Shown here piece by piece: positions 52,925-62,623 of a stretch of 64,000 nt of DNA (positions are counted from its first letter, which is position 1; each line of letters begins with the position of its first letter). Under the pieces are notes generated by a model. It was not told the DNA's origin, did not search any database, and saw only the letters and a program-made list of their open reading frames with translations. The DNA is from Lachnospiraceae bacterium (lineage in GTDB: Bacteria > Bacillota > Clostridia > Lachnospirales > Lachnospiraceae): contig JAFXQX010000020.1 in the NCBI GenBank assembly GCA_017526745.1, forward strand, positions 1 through 64,000. Direction: 5' to 3'. A program made the translations under genes and the position numbers.

Positions 52925-54406
52925 CTACAGTTCATCAAGTTCAAGGATCTTTTGGCGAAGCGTCTTTGACCTGTCGTCAACTTTTAAAACAGCGCTGTGC
53001 TTTACGTACGAATCCGACATATGGTTTGACAGAAATTCGGAAGTATCCGGATTGAGCGTGAGCTGCGTTACTGTAACGAGCATCTCATTACTCTCATCCC
53101 CGAATATCTTCCCTATGGATGAGAACATGCAGTCTAGCTCGGCAAGCTGCCTGTCGGTATCGGCTTTTAACTGCATAACGCTTTCGTTGAAGATGTCCTT
53201 AATGTTCTCTCCCTTATCGACCCTCTCCTTCGCACGCGTGTAAAATGCAGCAATATATTTCTTCATCGTCCTGTCCGCGGATGATAAGCTTCCGGCCCTG
53301 TCCTTTCTGGCGCTGTCTGCCTTTACCGCTTCGGAAAGTTCGTAAAGTGCAGCGGATGCCTCATCTTTTTGCATACCGGTAAGAGAAGCTATGTCAGGCC
53401 TGATCGTCCTGAGCTGACGCTCTTTTGACAGCACCTGTCTTATCCTGTATCTGACCGTATCCGAAACAAGGCCTACAAGTGCCAGCCTCTCATCAACAGG
53501 AGCTTCCCGGGCTGCCTTTACGGTTTCATCGTCAAGTTCTCCGGTGAATAAGGCTTCTATGTCATACTGTTTTTTGTATTTGCAGTACAGGTCGTAATAT
53601 GCCGCAAAATCCTTGATGGTCTTCTCATCCGTGATGTATTGACTGATGAGGGTCTCGTTTACGCTCTTTTTGTCTTCCTCGTACAGCTTTATCATATCCG
53701 ACAGGTCTTCCCAGCCTCTGCCGGTCACATATGTCTTACCGCAGGCAGTCGTCTCGACCTTATAGAAACTGTCGCGGCTGCTGTCAAGAAATCCCGTCAC
53801 TGCTCCGTGAACGGCTCTTTCGGATGCATACGCCGCCCACGCAGGGTAATCCGCCTCAACTTTTAACACCTTCATTCTGTCAAGTGTCACTACATCGAAT
53901 TCCCTGACTGCCCTGTTGTATTCGGGAGGGTTTCCCGCCGTCACTATGACCCATCCGGGCGGGACCGCATGCTTCCCGAACACTTTATACTGCAAAAACA
54001 GCAACATGGACGGATAAAGGGTCTCCGACACGCAGTTTATCTCATCAAGGAACAGTATCCCTTCCCTTATGCCCGACTCTTCCATAGTATCATACATCCC
54101 GGCTATGATCTCGCTCATCGTATATTCCGAGACCGAATACTTCCTGCCCTCATAGGTTTTTTCCTGTATGAACGGCAACCCGAGAGCGGACTGTCTCGTA
54201 TGATGAGTCATCGAATAACTCACAAGTGCAATATTGAGTTCATTTGCGATCTGACTCATTATCGCGGTCTTTCCTATTCCGGGCGAGCCGAGAAGGAATA
54301 TCGGTCTCTGCTTTTCCACCGGTATCCTGTAATCGCCGAACTCATCCTTTTTGAGATATGCGCTCACCGTATCTTTTATATAGTTCTTGGCTTCCCTGAT
54401 GTTCAT
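52925..54406 (-). CDS. MoxR-like AAA+ ATPase
   Basis: 493 residues. Walker A FLLGSPGIGKTAIMSQIA (about residues 33-50), Walker B GILFLDEINCVSETLY (about 113-130), sensor region GWVIVTAGNPPEYN. The C-terminal half (about 290-490) is helical. Members of this family usually act with VWA-domain proteins as chaperone-like systems that mature metalloenzymes or remodel complexes. Here the VWA partner gene lies 9 bases upstream. Regulation not evident. Confidence 0.9.
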   Translation of the reverse strand: MNIREAKNYIKDTVSAYLKKDEFGDYRIPVEKQRPIFLLGSPGIGKTAIMSQIANELNIALVSYSMTHHTRQSALGLPFIQEKTYEGRKYSVSEYTMSEIIAGMYDTMEESGIREGILFLDEINCVSETLYPSMLLFLQYKVFGKHAVPPGWVIVTAGNPPEYNRAVREFDVVTLDRMKVLKVEADYPAWAAYASERAVHGAVTGFLDSSRDSFYKVETTACGKTYVTGRGWEDLSDMIKLYEEDKKSVNETLISQYITDEKTIKDFAAYYDLYCKYKKQYDIEALFTGELDDETVKAAREAPVDERLALVGLVSDTVRYRIRQVLSKERQLRTIRPDIASLTGMQKDEASAALYELSEAVKADSARKDRAGSLSSADRTMKKYIAAFYTRAKERVDKGENIKDIFNESVMQLKADTDRQLAELDCMFSSIGKIFGDESNEMLVTVTQLTLNPDTSEFLSNHMSDSYVKHSAVLKVDDRSKTLRQKILELDEL

Positions 54407-54415
54407 CCGTTTTCC

Positions 54416-55690
54416 TCACAGCACTACTTTTATCGCCCACCCGGGTACGGGCGGTCTGAATTCGTCATCGTTGTCAAATACGAACATACAGTCATATCCG
54501 GGAGGATTTTCGGGATATATCCCGTATCCGTCGGTAAAATATATAAGACCCTTCAGATCGGTAAACTCCCTCGATCTGATCATTTCGTCAACATGATCGA
54601 ACACCGGCCGGAAATCCGTTGCTCCGAACCCCCTCACCTTGAGGTTGTCCGCGATCGCCTTAAGATCTTCCCTGGAAGTCACCTTTGTATCCTCGGTTAT
54701 CTCGCTGTCACACTGAATGATGTGGACGTTCATCGTCTCCGCAAACGAGGCGGACTCTGACAGCAGATCATACGTCCTTACAAGAAATCCTTCGACAAGC
54801 CTGCCTCTTACGGATGCCGATGTATCTATCGCGATCACGAATTCTTTTATCTTCTTCTCATCCGTGTATTCGAGAGGCTCGATTATCGGCATGTTCTTAT
54901 AGAGCGACAGACCGTATGTATATGCGATATTGTCGAATTCATCCGGATTGACCTTTATCTGTTCGGACATCACCGCAAAACGTCTTACGATATCGTCATA
55001 ATCGTACTTCCTGCGCACGCCCTCCTTCAGGTTAAGAAGGATCGTCTCACCGCCTTTTACGTCTTTTGAAAATGACCTCAGTTCCGCAGCAACGCGCCTT
55101 GCTATTTGCTCCCAGTCGGCTGCGGCTATCCTTATCTCTTCCCGGTTCTTGTCATCATCTGCTAACGTATCGTGAATATCCATGGCAAAGAGTTTTGCAT
55201 ACTCTTTGGCTGATGACTCCGATATGCCGCCTACCATGAATTCCCTGTACAGCTTTTCCGCGGAAAGCTGCGGTACCCACTTGCCGAGCTTGGCGAGTAT
55301 GATCTGCATCTGTGCGTCGCCCAGCCTTCTGTATTCACCTGCGGCTGCCAGGACGGCATTCTCCGCGGCTATATCACAGGCTATGTTCCAGTATGCCGGA
55401 TTTGCGATATCCTCGCGCATATGATGCATGAATATGTTATGGAATATAACGTGCAGCAGAAGCCTTACCGCATGGTTTTCGTCATCCGCAAAATCCTTAA
55501 GAAGCCTTACCGGATCATACGAAAGCCTTCCGGCTGCGGACCTGTATACACCGCTTTCCGGTACCTCTTCAAGCTTTATTGCCGCGATCGCTCTGTCAAA
55601 GAACCTGAACCTTACGACTATCGTATCTCTCGCAAGAGCCAGAACCTGCTTGGCAAGCTGTGATGTATCTGCGCATTTATCCGAATTCAT
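54416..55690 (-). CDS. DUF2201 metallopeptidase-like / VWA-like protein
   Basis: 424 residues; I use the ATG at 55690, inside the truA stop region. The N-terminal putative metallopeptidase domain (DUF2201) has LLLHVIFHNIFMHHM near residue 80, resembling its H-rich helix. The C-terminal VWA-like domain has FVIAIDTSASVRGR (the DxSxS site, near 291) and YFTDGYGIYPENPP, with a DFRPVFDHVDEM stretch between. It partners with the MoxR-like ATPase downstream. It may act as a metal-dependent scaffold rather than a peptidase. Confidence 0.88.
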   Translation of the reverse strand: MNSDKCADTSQLAKQVLALARDTIVVRFRFFDRAIAAIKLEEVPESGVYRSAAGRLSYDPVRLLKDFADDENHAVRLLLHVIFHNIFMHHMREDIANPAYWNIACDIAAENAVLAAAGEYRRLGDAQMQIILAKLGKWVPQLSAEKLYREFMVGGISESSAKEYAKLFAMDIHDTLADDDKNREEIRIAAADWEQIARRVAAELRSFSKDVKGGETILLNLKEGVRRKYDYDDIVRRFAVMSEQIKVNPDEFDNIAYTYGLSLYKNMPIIEPLEYTDEKKIKEFVIAIDTSASVRGRLVEGFLVRTYDLLSESASFAETMNVHIIQCDSEITEDTKVTSREDLKAIADNLKVRGFGATDFRPVFDHVDEMIRSREFTDLKGLIYFTDGYGIYPENPPGYDCMFVFDNDDEFRPPVPGWAIKVVL

Positions 55691-56447
55691 ATCCAATTAG
55701 CGTTAATCCTTTTGCGGGTGCCGTATCCCCTGCCCTGTCCCTGTCGCAAGAGTCGATAATCCCTGGGATGTCGCCGGATTTTATCCTTCCCTCTCCGGCC
55801 TCTATGAGTGTTCCGGCGATTATCCTTACCATGTTGTACAGGAATCCGGAGCCCGTCACAAATATGTCTATCCTGCCGTAATACGACCGGCCGTCGCTTC
55901 GGCTAAAGGGCGGGCCGTATTCGACCTTCATGTCATATACCCTTCTTACCGTTGACGAAGCATCGGCGTTGGCACTGCAGAACGCCGCAAAATCATGCTC
56001 GCCGGTAAAAAATGCTGCCGCCTCTTTCATCCTGCCGGGATCGAGCGGATAGTGAACCCAGTGCGTATACCTGCTGTTTACAGGCATCGGGAACACATCG
56101 TGCCAGATGCTGTATCGATACGTCTTTTTGCAGTCCACCCGCCTGGGGTGAAAATCACCTGCCACCTCTTCCGACTTCCTGATCACAATATCTTCCGGGA
56201 GGCTTTTATTAAGTGCGTATGAAAACTTATCCGCGGGAATGGAACTTGATGTATCAAAAACAGCGATCGCGCCTTCGGCATGAACACCGGCATCGGTGCG
56301 GGAAGCTCCGATGACATGTATATCTTCTCCAAGGAGCCGGCTCAGTTCCCTGTTAAGGACGCCCTCTATGGTCGGCGCATCCGGCTGGATCTGCCATCCG
56401 TTATATCCGGTCCCGTCATATGCGACTGTTATCATTATCCTTTTCAT
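55677..56447 (-). CDS. truA: tRNA pseudouridine(38-40) synthase
   Basis: 256 residues from MKRIMITVAYDGTGYNGWQ; the longer frame upstream has no homologous start. The catalytic Asp lies in GASRTDAGVHAEGA (about residue 53). FVTGSGFLYNMVRIIAGTLIEAG is a conserved TruA segment. It modifies uridines 38-40 in the anticodon arm. Its position after ecfT is the common Firmicute arrangement. The 3' end overlaps the VWA gene by 14 bases. Confidence 0.95.
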   Translation of the reverse strand: MKRIMITVAYDGTGYNGWQIQPDAPTIEGVLNRELSRLLGEDIHVIGASRTDAGVHAEGAIAVFDTSSSIPADKFSYALNKSLPEDIVIRKSEEVAGDFHPRRVDCKKTYRYSIWHDVFPMPVNSRYTHWVHYPLDPGRMKEAAAFFTGEHDFAAFCSANADASSTVRRVYDMKVEYGPPFSRSDGRSYYGRIDIFVTGSGFLYNMVRIIAGTLIEAGEGRIKSGDIPGIIDSCDRDRAGDTAPAKGLTLIGYEFG

Positions 56448-56480
56448 ACAGCGTTCACCAGGATTGGCATACAGCAAAGC

Positions 56481-57281
56481 CTAGAACAGAATACCTGCTG
56501 TTACAATGGCGGCAAGATAAATAAAGAGAATGGCATAGGAAACTGCGTCCCTTGTTTTATATGCCAGCGGATAGAGTTTTGTCCGTCCGTCGCCTCCGCG
56601 ATAGCACCTTGACTCCATGGCAAGGGCCAGATCGTTGGCACGCCTGAATGCCGAAACAAACAGCGGAACAAGTATCGGAACAAGAGCCTTCATCCTTTTT
56701 ATCAGGTTTCCGGAATCAAAATCCGCTCCTCTTGCCTGCTGCGCCTTTATGATCCGGTCAGTCTCCTCGAGAAGTACCGGAATGAACGTCAGAGCGATGG
56801 ACATCATCATCGCTATCTCGTTGACGGGAACACTGAAAGCCTTGAGCCATCCGAGACTCTTTTCAAGCCCGTCCGTAAGGTCCGAAGGTGTCGTTGTAAG
56901 AGTCAGTATCGATGAGCCGACTATCAGGTATACCAGCCTTATGACCATGAATGCCGCAAGTCTTACGCCTTCGATCGTTATATGAAACTTCCAGAACGAC
57001 ACAAGTTCGCGTCCCGGGGTCAGAAATGCATTAAGTACCGCGGTGAACAAAAGCAGTATCATGATCGCCTTAAGTCCTTTTAACATGAACGACAGCGGAA
57101 CATGCGAGATGATTATGAGCGAAACCAGGAAGACGGTCGCAACTATATACCCCGTAAAGCTCTGGAACAAAAAGAGCGAGATGACATAAACAAGCGTCCC
57201 GCACAGTTTGACTCTCGGGTCAAGCCGGTGCAGCACGGAGTCTGTCGGATAGTATTGTCCAAGCGTGATATCTCTTATCAT
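56481..57281 (-). CDS. ecfT: ECF transporter transmembrane protein
   Basis: 266 residues. DITLGQYYPTDSVLHRLDPRVK at the N-terminus is the family signature. Membrane helices lie at about 25-135 and 240-265, and the coupling-helix motifs are ARGADFDSG and SRCYRGGDGR, which contact the two ATPases. It is the shared scaffold of group II energy-coupling factor transporters for vitamins and metals. ATG overlaps the ecfA2 stop. Confidence 0.95.
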   Translation of the reverse strand: MIRDITLGQYYPTDSVLHRLDPRVKLCGTLVYVISLFLFQSFTGYIVATVFLVSLIIISHVPLSFMLKGLKAIMILLLFTAVLNAFLTPGRELVSFWKFHITIEGVRLAAFMVIRLVYLIVGSSILTLTTTPSDLTDGLEKSLGWLKAFSVPVNEIAMMMSIALTFIPVLLEETDRIIKAQQARGADFDSGNLIKRMKALVPILVPLFVSAFRRANDLALAMESRCYRGGDGRTKLYPLAYKTRDAVSYAILFIYLAAIVTAGILF

Positions 57282-58126
57282 CTGGAAAGTGCCCTTAATA
57301 TCTCCTGCTTTGCTTCTTCCACGGTGATCAGTCCCGTGTCAACATCAAGGCCCATACGGGCAAGATCGGAAAGGATCGCGGATACCTGCGGTACCGTAAG
57401 GCCCATGGATTCAAGTTCCTCTCTCCTCTTAAACACCTCGCGGGAACTGTCGTCCATTGCAAGCTTTCCGTCGTTCATGACCAGCATCCTTTCGACGTGC
57501 TCGGCCAGATCGTCCATCGAATGCGAGATCAGTATTATGGTTATTCCCATGCCGGCATGAAGACTGTCGCAAAGAGACAGTATCTCCTCCCTGCCTCCGG
57601 GATCAAGGCCCGCACACGGCTCATCAAGAACGAGGACTTTGGGTTTCATCGCAAGTACTCCGGCTATCGCCGCACGTCTTTTCTCACCGCCCGAGATATC
57701 AAAAGGAGATACATAAAATCTGTCATCCGGAATACCGACTGCCTTTAAAGCCTCATATGCACGAAGTTCCACCTCCTGACGGGGCAGGCCGAGGTTCTTC
57801 GGTCCGAAGCACACATCGGTAAACACATCCTCTTCGAACAGCTGATGCTCCGGATACTGGAACACGAGTCCGACCTGGGAACGCAGTTTTTTCAGGTCAT
57901 ATCCGTCAGAGGAAATATCGACTCCGTCAAAATATATACCGCCGGCTGTAGGCTTCATAAGGCCGTTTAAATGGAGCGCCAGGGTAGACTTGCCCGATCC
58001 GGTCCTTCCTGCAAGGCCGACATATTCACCGTCCTCGATCGTAAACGAAACGTCATCGATCGCCTTCTTTTCAAAGACGGTCCCGGGATTATATATATGA
58101 TCCATATGGTTTACTATGATCGGCAT
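57278..58126 (-). CDS. ecfA2: ECF transporter ATPase A2
   Basis: 282 residues from MPIIVNHMDHIYNPGT. Walker A AGRTGSGKSTLALHL (about 34-48), Q loop QYPEHQLF, signature ISGGEKRRAAIAGV, Walker B VLVLDEPCAGLD, and switch His in ISHSMDDL. The ATG lies inside the ecfA1 stop region. It forms the nucleotide-binding pair with EcfA1 and powers EcfT with several S components. Confidence 0.95.
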   Translation of the reverse strand: MPIIVNHMDHIYNPGTVFEKKAIDDVSFTIEDGEYVGLAGRTGSGKSTLALHLNGLMKPTAGGIYFDGVDISSDGYDLKKLRSQVGLVFQYPEHQLFEEDVFTDVCFGPKNLGLPRQEVELRAYEALKAVGIPDDRFYVSPFDISGGEKRRAAIAGVLAMKPKVLVLDEPCAGLDPGGREEILSLCDSLHAGMGITIILISHSMDDLAEHVERMLVMNDGKLAMDDSSREVFKRREELESMGLTVPQVSAILSDLARMGLDVDTGLITVEEAKQEILRALSR

Positions 58127-58956
58127 ATGGCTTCGCAAAGCTCCTTTTTATCGAGTATCCCCGAAGGGATGTTAAGTCCCGATCTTTTCAGCTCGTAAGA
58201 AAGCCTCGTGGCGACCGGAACAGTAAGGTTATACTCCTCAAGTTTTTCAACCTGAGAGAACACTTCGCGCGGCGTCCCCTGCATGACGAGCCGTCCCTCG
58301 TTCATAACGAATATCCTGTCGGCATATATGGCTTCTTCCATATAATGTGTTATGAGTATGACGGTAATGTTCTCAACATCGTTAAGTGCCCTGATGGCCC
58401 TTATGACCTCTGTGCGCCCTTCAGGGTCGAGCATTGCGGTCGGCTCATCGAGGACGATGCATTTAGGATGCATGGCAAGGACTCCCGCTATCGCCACTCT
58501 CTGTTTCTGTCCTCCGGAAAGCTTTGAAGGAGATGCTTTCCTGTGGTCTTCCATCTCAACCATTATCAGGCTTTCCTTTACCCTCTCCTCTATCTCTTTC
58601 GTTTTGACCCCCAGGTTTTCCGGGGCGAAAGCGACATCTTCTTCGACGATAGTCCCTATCATCTGATTTTCGGGGTTCTGGAACACCATTCCGACTGACC
58701 TCCTGATATCCCACAGTTTATCGGAGTCGGCCGTATCCATACCGTCGACGGTAACCGTGCCTTCAGTGGGGTATAAGAGGCAGTTCAGATGCTTGGCAAG
58801 GGTAGACTTGCCGGATCCGTTCGATCCGAGTATCACGATAAAATCACCCTGCTTTACCTGCAGGCTGACTTCGTTCACTGCGCGGTAGAAGCCGTCAACT
58901 TCCCCGTCCTTGTCGCGCATCACATATTCAAATGAGACATTATCAATATCTATCAT
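58114..58956 (-). CDS. ecfA1: ECF transporter ATPase A1
   Basis: 280 residues from MIDIDNVSFEYVMRDK; a start 3 codons upstream is equally possible because neither has a clear ribosome binding site, being right after the rplQ terminator hairpin. Walker A LGSNGSGKSTLAKHL, Q loop NPENQMIG, signature LSGGQKQRVAIAG, Walker B CIVLDEPTAMLD, switch His in ITHYMEEA. It partners with EcfA2. The ecfA1-ecfA2-ecfT order after rplQ is typical. Confidence 0.93.
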   Translation of the reverse strand: MIDIDNVSFEYVMRDKDGEVDGFYRAVNEVSLQVKQGDFIVILGSNGSGKSTLAKHLNCLLYPTEGTVTVDGMDTADSDKLWDIRRSVGMVFQNPENQMIGTIVEEDVAFAPENLGVKTKEIEERVKESLIMVEMEDHRKASPSKLSGGQKQRVAIAGVLAMHPKCIVLDEPTAMLDPEGRTEVIRAIRALNDVENITVILITHYMEEAIYADRIFVMNEGRLVMQGTPREVFSQVEKLEEYNLTVPVATRLSYELKRSGLNIPSGILDKKELCEAICRS

Positions 58957-58970
58957 AAGCGCCATGTAGC

Positions 58971-58999
58971 AAAATGGGAGTCGCTTGCGCGGCTCCCAT
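58971..58999 (-). terminator. Terminator after rplQ
   Basis: On the minus strand ATGGGAGCCGC (58999-58989), loop GCAA, and a complement ending in ACTCCCAT with a short TTTT. An 11-bp stem with one G-U pair, between rplQ and ecfA1. It ends the ribosomal operon, perhaps partially, since ecfA1 begins only about 15 bases later. Confidence 0.65.
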
Positions 59000-59024
59000 A
59001 TAACTGCCATTTTATGATTTTGGG

Positions 59025-59561
59025 TCAGACAAGCTCGATAACAACTTCCATTGCTGCATCACCCTTGCGGGGACCGATCTTTACGATCCTTGTATAACCT
59101 CCGTTACGGCTGGCATACTTGGGTGCGATGTCATCAAAGAGCTTAGCGACTAGGTCAACTTCCTTCGTGTTGCGCTTTCTGCCGGCTGCTGATTCCGGAA
59201 CCTCGATCACGGGATAAAGAACTTTGAGGATCTGTCTTCTTGCATGAAGCCTTGAAGGCGAATCCTTCTTGATCGTCTTTGTAACGGTCTCATACTGAGT
59301 GACCTTCTTGCCGTCAACCACTTCCTTGACACGTCTTCCGTCCTTGTCCTTAAGCGGAACCTTGGCATTGACCTCTACTGTCTCATAGTTGTCACGCTCT
59401 TTGACCGCAAGTGCGATCAGATGATCTGCCTCCTTACGGATCTCCTTGGCACGTGCCTCGGTAGTTGTGATCTTTCCGTGATAGATCAGCTGTGTGACCT
59501 GATTTCTGAGTAATGCTTTTCTCTGACTGGATGTCTTTCCCAGCTTCCTGTATTTTGCCAT
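59025..59561 (-). CDS. rplQ: 50S ribosomal protein L17
   Basis: 178 residues, whereas most L17 proteins have about 115-130. MAKYRKLGKTSSQRKALLRN at the start and GGYTRIVKIGPRKGDAAMEV at the end are conserved. An insertion of about 50 residues (about 56-106, VNAKVPLKDKDGRRVKEVVD) accounts for the extra length, as known for Lachnospiraceae L17. It is the last gene of the alpha operon, 1 base after rpoA. Confidence 0.97.
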   Translation of the reverse strand: MAKYRKLGKTSSQRKALLRNQVTQLIYHGKITTTEARAKEIRKEADHLIALAVKERDNYETVEVNAKVPLKDKDGRRVKEVVDGKKVTQYETVTKTIKKDSPSRLHARRQILKVLYPVIEVPESAAGRKRNTKEVDLVAKLFDDIAPKYASRNGGYTRIVKIGPRKGDAAMEVVIELV

Positions 59562-59562
59562 C

Positions 59563-60522
59563 TTAATCCTCTCCTTCGTTAAGCTGAAGACCGAGTTCTT
59601 TCAGTTTCGCAAGTACTTCCTCAAGAGACTTGCGGCCAAGGTTACGTACCTTCATCATCTCATCCGGTGTCTTGTTGATAAGCTCGGCTACAGTGTTGAT
59701 GCCTGCACGCTTTAAGCAGTTGTAAGAACGTACGGATAACTCCAGTTCATCTATGTTCATGTCAAGAGCCTTCTCTTTGCCTTCAGGCTCCTTGTCGATC
59801 ATAACAGATACCTCACGTGCACTCTCAGACAGGTTGATGAACTGAGCAAGGTGCTCGGAAAGAACCTTTGCAGCAAGGCTGACGCCTTCATCGGGTCCGA
59901 GTGTTCCGTTCGTGTATACGTCAAGTGTGAGCTTATCATAGTCCGTCACCTGACCTACACGGGTATTCTGAACAGTCATGTTCACGCGTTCAATGGGAGT
60001 ATAGATACTGTCAACGGCAATAACACCGATCGGAAGCTCCTCATTCTTGTTCTTGTCGGCTCCCACATATCCTCTGCCCTTTGTGATCGTAAGTTCCATG
60101 TAAAGCTTGCTGTTGGAACCGCCGTTAAGCGTAGCGATCTTTGTCTCGGGATTAAGTATCTCTATATCCTGATCCACACGGATATCGGCTGCCGTTACGA
60201 CTCCCTCGCCTTCGAACTCGAGAACTGCCGTCTTGGGCTCGTTGGAAGAGGAATTGTTACGGATCGCAAGGTTCTTGATGTTCATGATGATCTCTGTAAC
60301 ATCTTCCTTGACGCCGGGTATGGATGAGAACTCATGCAGAACACCATCGATCTTTATCTGGGAAACTGCAGCTCCCGGAAGAGATGAAAGCATGATCCTG
60401 CGAAGCGAGTTGCCAAGTGTTGTTCCGTATCCTCTCTCAAGAGGCTCAACAACAAATCTGCCATATCTCTTATCTTCGGATATTTCCGCAATTTCAATTC
60501 TCGGCTTTTCAAAATCGAACAT
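59563..60522 (-). CDS. rpoA: RNA polymerase alpha subunit
   Basis: 319 residues. N-terminal assembly domain ([20 protein letters not shown], about 28-47), linker near 225-245, and C-terminal domain with [20 protein letters not shown] and [14 protein letters not shown], which contacts UP elements and activators. Full length for a Firmicute. Followed within 1 base by rplQ. Confidence 0.98.
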   Translation of the reverse strand: MFDFEKPRIEIAEISEDKRYGRFVVEPLERGYGTTLGNSLRRIMLSSLPGAAVSQIKIDGVLHEFSSIPGVKEDVTEIIMNIKNLAIRNNSSSNEPKTAVLEFEGEGVVTAADIRVDQDIEILNPETKIATLNGGSNSKLYMELTITKGRGYVGADKNKNEELPIGVIAVDSIYTPIERVNMTVQNTRVGQVTDYDKLTLDVYTNGTLGPDEGVSLAAKVLSEHLAQFINLSESAREVSVMIDKEPEGKEKALDMNIDELELSVRSYNCLKRAGINTVAELINKTPDEMMKVRNLGRKSLEEVLAKLKELGLQLNEGED

Positions 60523-60550
60523 AAAGTGTCTCCTCTCTAATTGATACGAA

Positions 60551-61144
60551 TTACTTTGAATACAACTCGACTATAAGCATCTCATCAACGGGGACATCTA
60601 TCTCCTCGCGGGTGGGAAGTGCCTTGACGGTTCCTTTCAAATTCTCCTGGTCGGCATCAAGCCATGCGGGAACGATCCTGCCCCCTGCCGTCTCGATGAT
60701 TTCCTTGTATCTTGTGGAGTCTTTTTTGCTCTCCCTGATCTCGATCACATCTCCTGCCTTAACAAGGTATGAAGGGATGTTAACAACCTTACCGTTTACG
60801 GTAACCTGCTTATGATCAACGATCTGGCGTGCTTCTCTTCTTGTTCTTGCAAAAGCCAGACGGAAGATGACATTATCAAGTCTTGACTCAAGCATGATCA
60901 TAAGGTTCTCACCGGTCATGCCCTTCTGTCTGTCGGCCTTTTCATAATAGTTACGGAAAGGCTTCTCAAGAACACCGTAGATGAACTTTGCCTTCTGCTT
61001 CTCACGGAGCTGCAGGCCGTATTCACTCATCTTCCTGTTTGATCTTGTAAGTGTTCTTCTTGACTTTTTATCGTAACCCAGAACCATCGGCTCAAGACCG
61101 AGGGATCTGCATCTTTTCAGTACAGGTACTCTATTGACTGCCAT
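60551..61144 (-). CDS. rpsD: 30S ribosomal protein S4
   Basis: 197 residues. [20 protein letters not shown], the S4 RNA-binding domain [20 protein letters not shown] and [21 protein letters not shown]4 is also the autoregulator of the alpha operon in many bacteria, so a leader upstream of rpsM (62043-62099) may be its target. No zinc-type Cys cluster, so the C-minus form. Confidence 0.98.
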   Translation of the reverse strand: MAVNRVPVLKRCRSLGLEPMVLGYDKKSRRTLTRSNRKMSEYGLQLREKQKAKFIYGVLEKPFRNYYEKADRQKGMTGENLMIMLESRLDNVIFRLAFARTRREARQIVDHKQVTVNGKVVNIPSYLVKAGDVIEIRESKKDSTRYKEIIETAGGRIVPAWLDADQENLKGTVKALPTREEIDVPVDEMLIVELYSK

Positions 61145-61186
61145 TAGTTAATCCTCCTTAAATCATATCCACTGTGATGAATATCA

Positions 61187-61579
61187 TCACACTCTTCTGC
61201 GCTTGGGCGGGCGACATCCGTTATGGGGAACGGGAGTCACATCCTTGATCGATACAACCTCAAGGCCACCTGCCTGAAGAGCACGGATCGCAGCCTCACG
61301 TCCCGAACCGGGACCCTTTACGAATACATCAACATACTTGAGCCCGTGTACAAGAGCTGCTTTTGTTGCTGTTTCCGCTGCCACCTGTGCCGCATAAGGA
61401 GTAGATTTCCTTGAACCTCTGAAACCCAGGCCGCCGGCACTTGCCCAAGACAACGCATTGCCCTCGGGATCTGTGAGGGTTACGATAGTGTTGTTGAAAG
61501 ATGCCTGAATATGTGCCTGTCCGCGTTCAACGTTTTTCTTGACACGCTTTTTAACTACTTTCTTTGCTGTTTTTGCCAT
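61187..61579 (-). CDS. rpsK: 30S ribosomal protein S11
   Basis: 130 residues with [40 protein letters not shown] and the Arg-rich end [10 protein letters not shown]. It forms part of the 30S platform. Between rpsM and rpsD as usual. Confidence 0.98.
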   Translation of the reverse strand: MAKTAKKVVKKRVKKNVERGQAHIQASFNNTIVTLTDPEGNALSWASAGGLGFRGSRKSTPYAAQVAAETATKAALVHGLKYVDVFVKGPGSGREAAIRALQAGGLEVVSIKDVTPVPHNGCRPPKRRRV

Positions 61580-61615
61580 TTAAACTAACCTACTTTCCAA
61601 ATACTGCCAAATCCA

Positions 61616-61984
61616 TTACTTCTTCTTACCTGCTACCGTACGCTTGGGACCCTTACGTGTCCTTGCGTTGTTCTTGGTATTCTGTCCTCTTACGGGAAGT
61701 CCCTTTCTGTGACGGATACCTCTGTAGCAGCCAATTTCCTGAAGTCTCTTGATGTTAAGTGCTACTTCGCGCTTAAGATCACCTTCCACCATGTAATCCG
61801 CGTCGATGATGTCACTGATCTTCTTGACCTCATCGTCCGTAAGATCACGACAACGGGTATCGGGATTAACTTTTGCCTTCTCAAGGATCTTTGTAGCCGT
61901 AGGTCTTCCTATACCGTACACATAAGTAAGTCCGATCTCTACGCGCTTGTCTCTTGGTAAATCCACACCGGAAATACGAGCCAT
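61616..61984 (-). CDS. rpsM: 30S ribosomal protein S13
   Basis: 122 residues: [57 protein letters not shown]. It is located in the head of the small subunit. Preceded by a region with three successive hairpins at 62043-62099 that may be an autoregulatory leader. Confidence 0.98.
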   Translation of the reverse strand: MARISGVDLPRDKRVEIGLTYVYGIGRPTATKILEKAKVNPDTRCRDLTDDEVKKISDIIDADYMVEGDLKREVALNIKRLQEIGCYRGIRHRKGLPVRGQNTKNNARTRKGPKRTVAGKKK

Positions 61985-62042
61985 TCTTCTTACCTCTCTT
62001 TTCTTACTTCGGGCACTGCCCGGTTACTAATTGAATGGAGTC

Positions 62043-62099
62043 CCCGTAATCTAACGGGATACTCACCCTGCAATAGGGTTTGCCCTGCCTTTTGGCAGG
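62043..62099 (-). promoter_or_regulatory. Three-hairpin leader before rpsM, candidate S4-type autoregulatory element
   Basis: Reading on the minus strand: CCTGCC-AAAA-GGCAGG (62099-62084), ACCCT-ATTGC-AGGGT (62079-62065), CCCGT-TAGATT-ACGGG (62058-62043), about 60 bases upstream of the rpsM ATG. In other bacteria the S13 gene follows an S4-binding leader. Structure is seen; function is inferred. The 175-base rpmJ-rpsM gap is long compared with the others in this operon. Confidence 0.45.
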
Positions 62100-62159
62100 T
62101 TTCAATCGTAGATAGCTCTTCGGGTGGGTTAGTCCAAAAATCTATCTATCATGCGGGCC

Positions 62160-62273
62160 TCAGCCCTGTCTCTGCTTGTGCTTCGGGTTTTCACAGATGA
62201 TCCTGATCTTACCCTTTCTCTTGATAACTTTGCACTTGTCGCAGATCGGTTTTACAGAAGATCTAACTTTCAT
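62160..62273 (-). CDS. rpmJ: 50S ribosomal protein L36
   Basis: 37 residues: [20 protein letters not shown] followed by [17 protein letters not shown]. The zinc ligands C-x2-C, C and H are all present, giving the zinc-binding C-plus form. It lies between infA and rpsM, as in Gram-positive operons. Confidence 0.97.
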   Translation of the reverse strand: MKVRSSVKPICDKCKVIKRKGKIRIICENPKHKQRQG

Positions 62274-62369
62274 CTTTCTTCCTCCTTAAATCTGCATAAA
62301 ACATGTCTGCCTTTTGCGCAGACCGCTATATATTTTAACACCGAAGGTGCTAAAATTCAACAAAAATCT

Positions 62370-62588
62370 CTATTTGTCCCTCCAGATGATACGACCTTTT
62401 GACAGATCATACGGGCTCATCTCAAGCGTGACCTTGTCGCCGGGTAAGATACGGATAAAATTCATGCGCAGCTTACCGCTGATGTGTGCTATGACCTCAT
62501 GTTCGTTTTCAAGCTTTACCCTGAACATGGCATTGGGAAGTTTTTCAACTACCGTTCCCTCAAGCTCGATGACATCTGCTTTTGACAT
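62370..62588 (-). CDS. infA: Translation initiation factor IF-1
   Basis: 72 residues, [20 protein letters not shown] through [20 protein letters not shown] to RIIWRDK. An S1/OB-fold protein that binds the A site during initiation. Standard length. Confidence 0.98.
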   Translation of the reverse strand: MSKADVIELEGTVVEKLPNAMFRVKLENEHEVIAHISGKLRMNFIRILPGDKVTLEMSPYDLSKGRIIWRDK

Positions 62589-62623
62589 CCAATTCCTCCA
62601 AATGTACTATCGGTGTTAACGAT

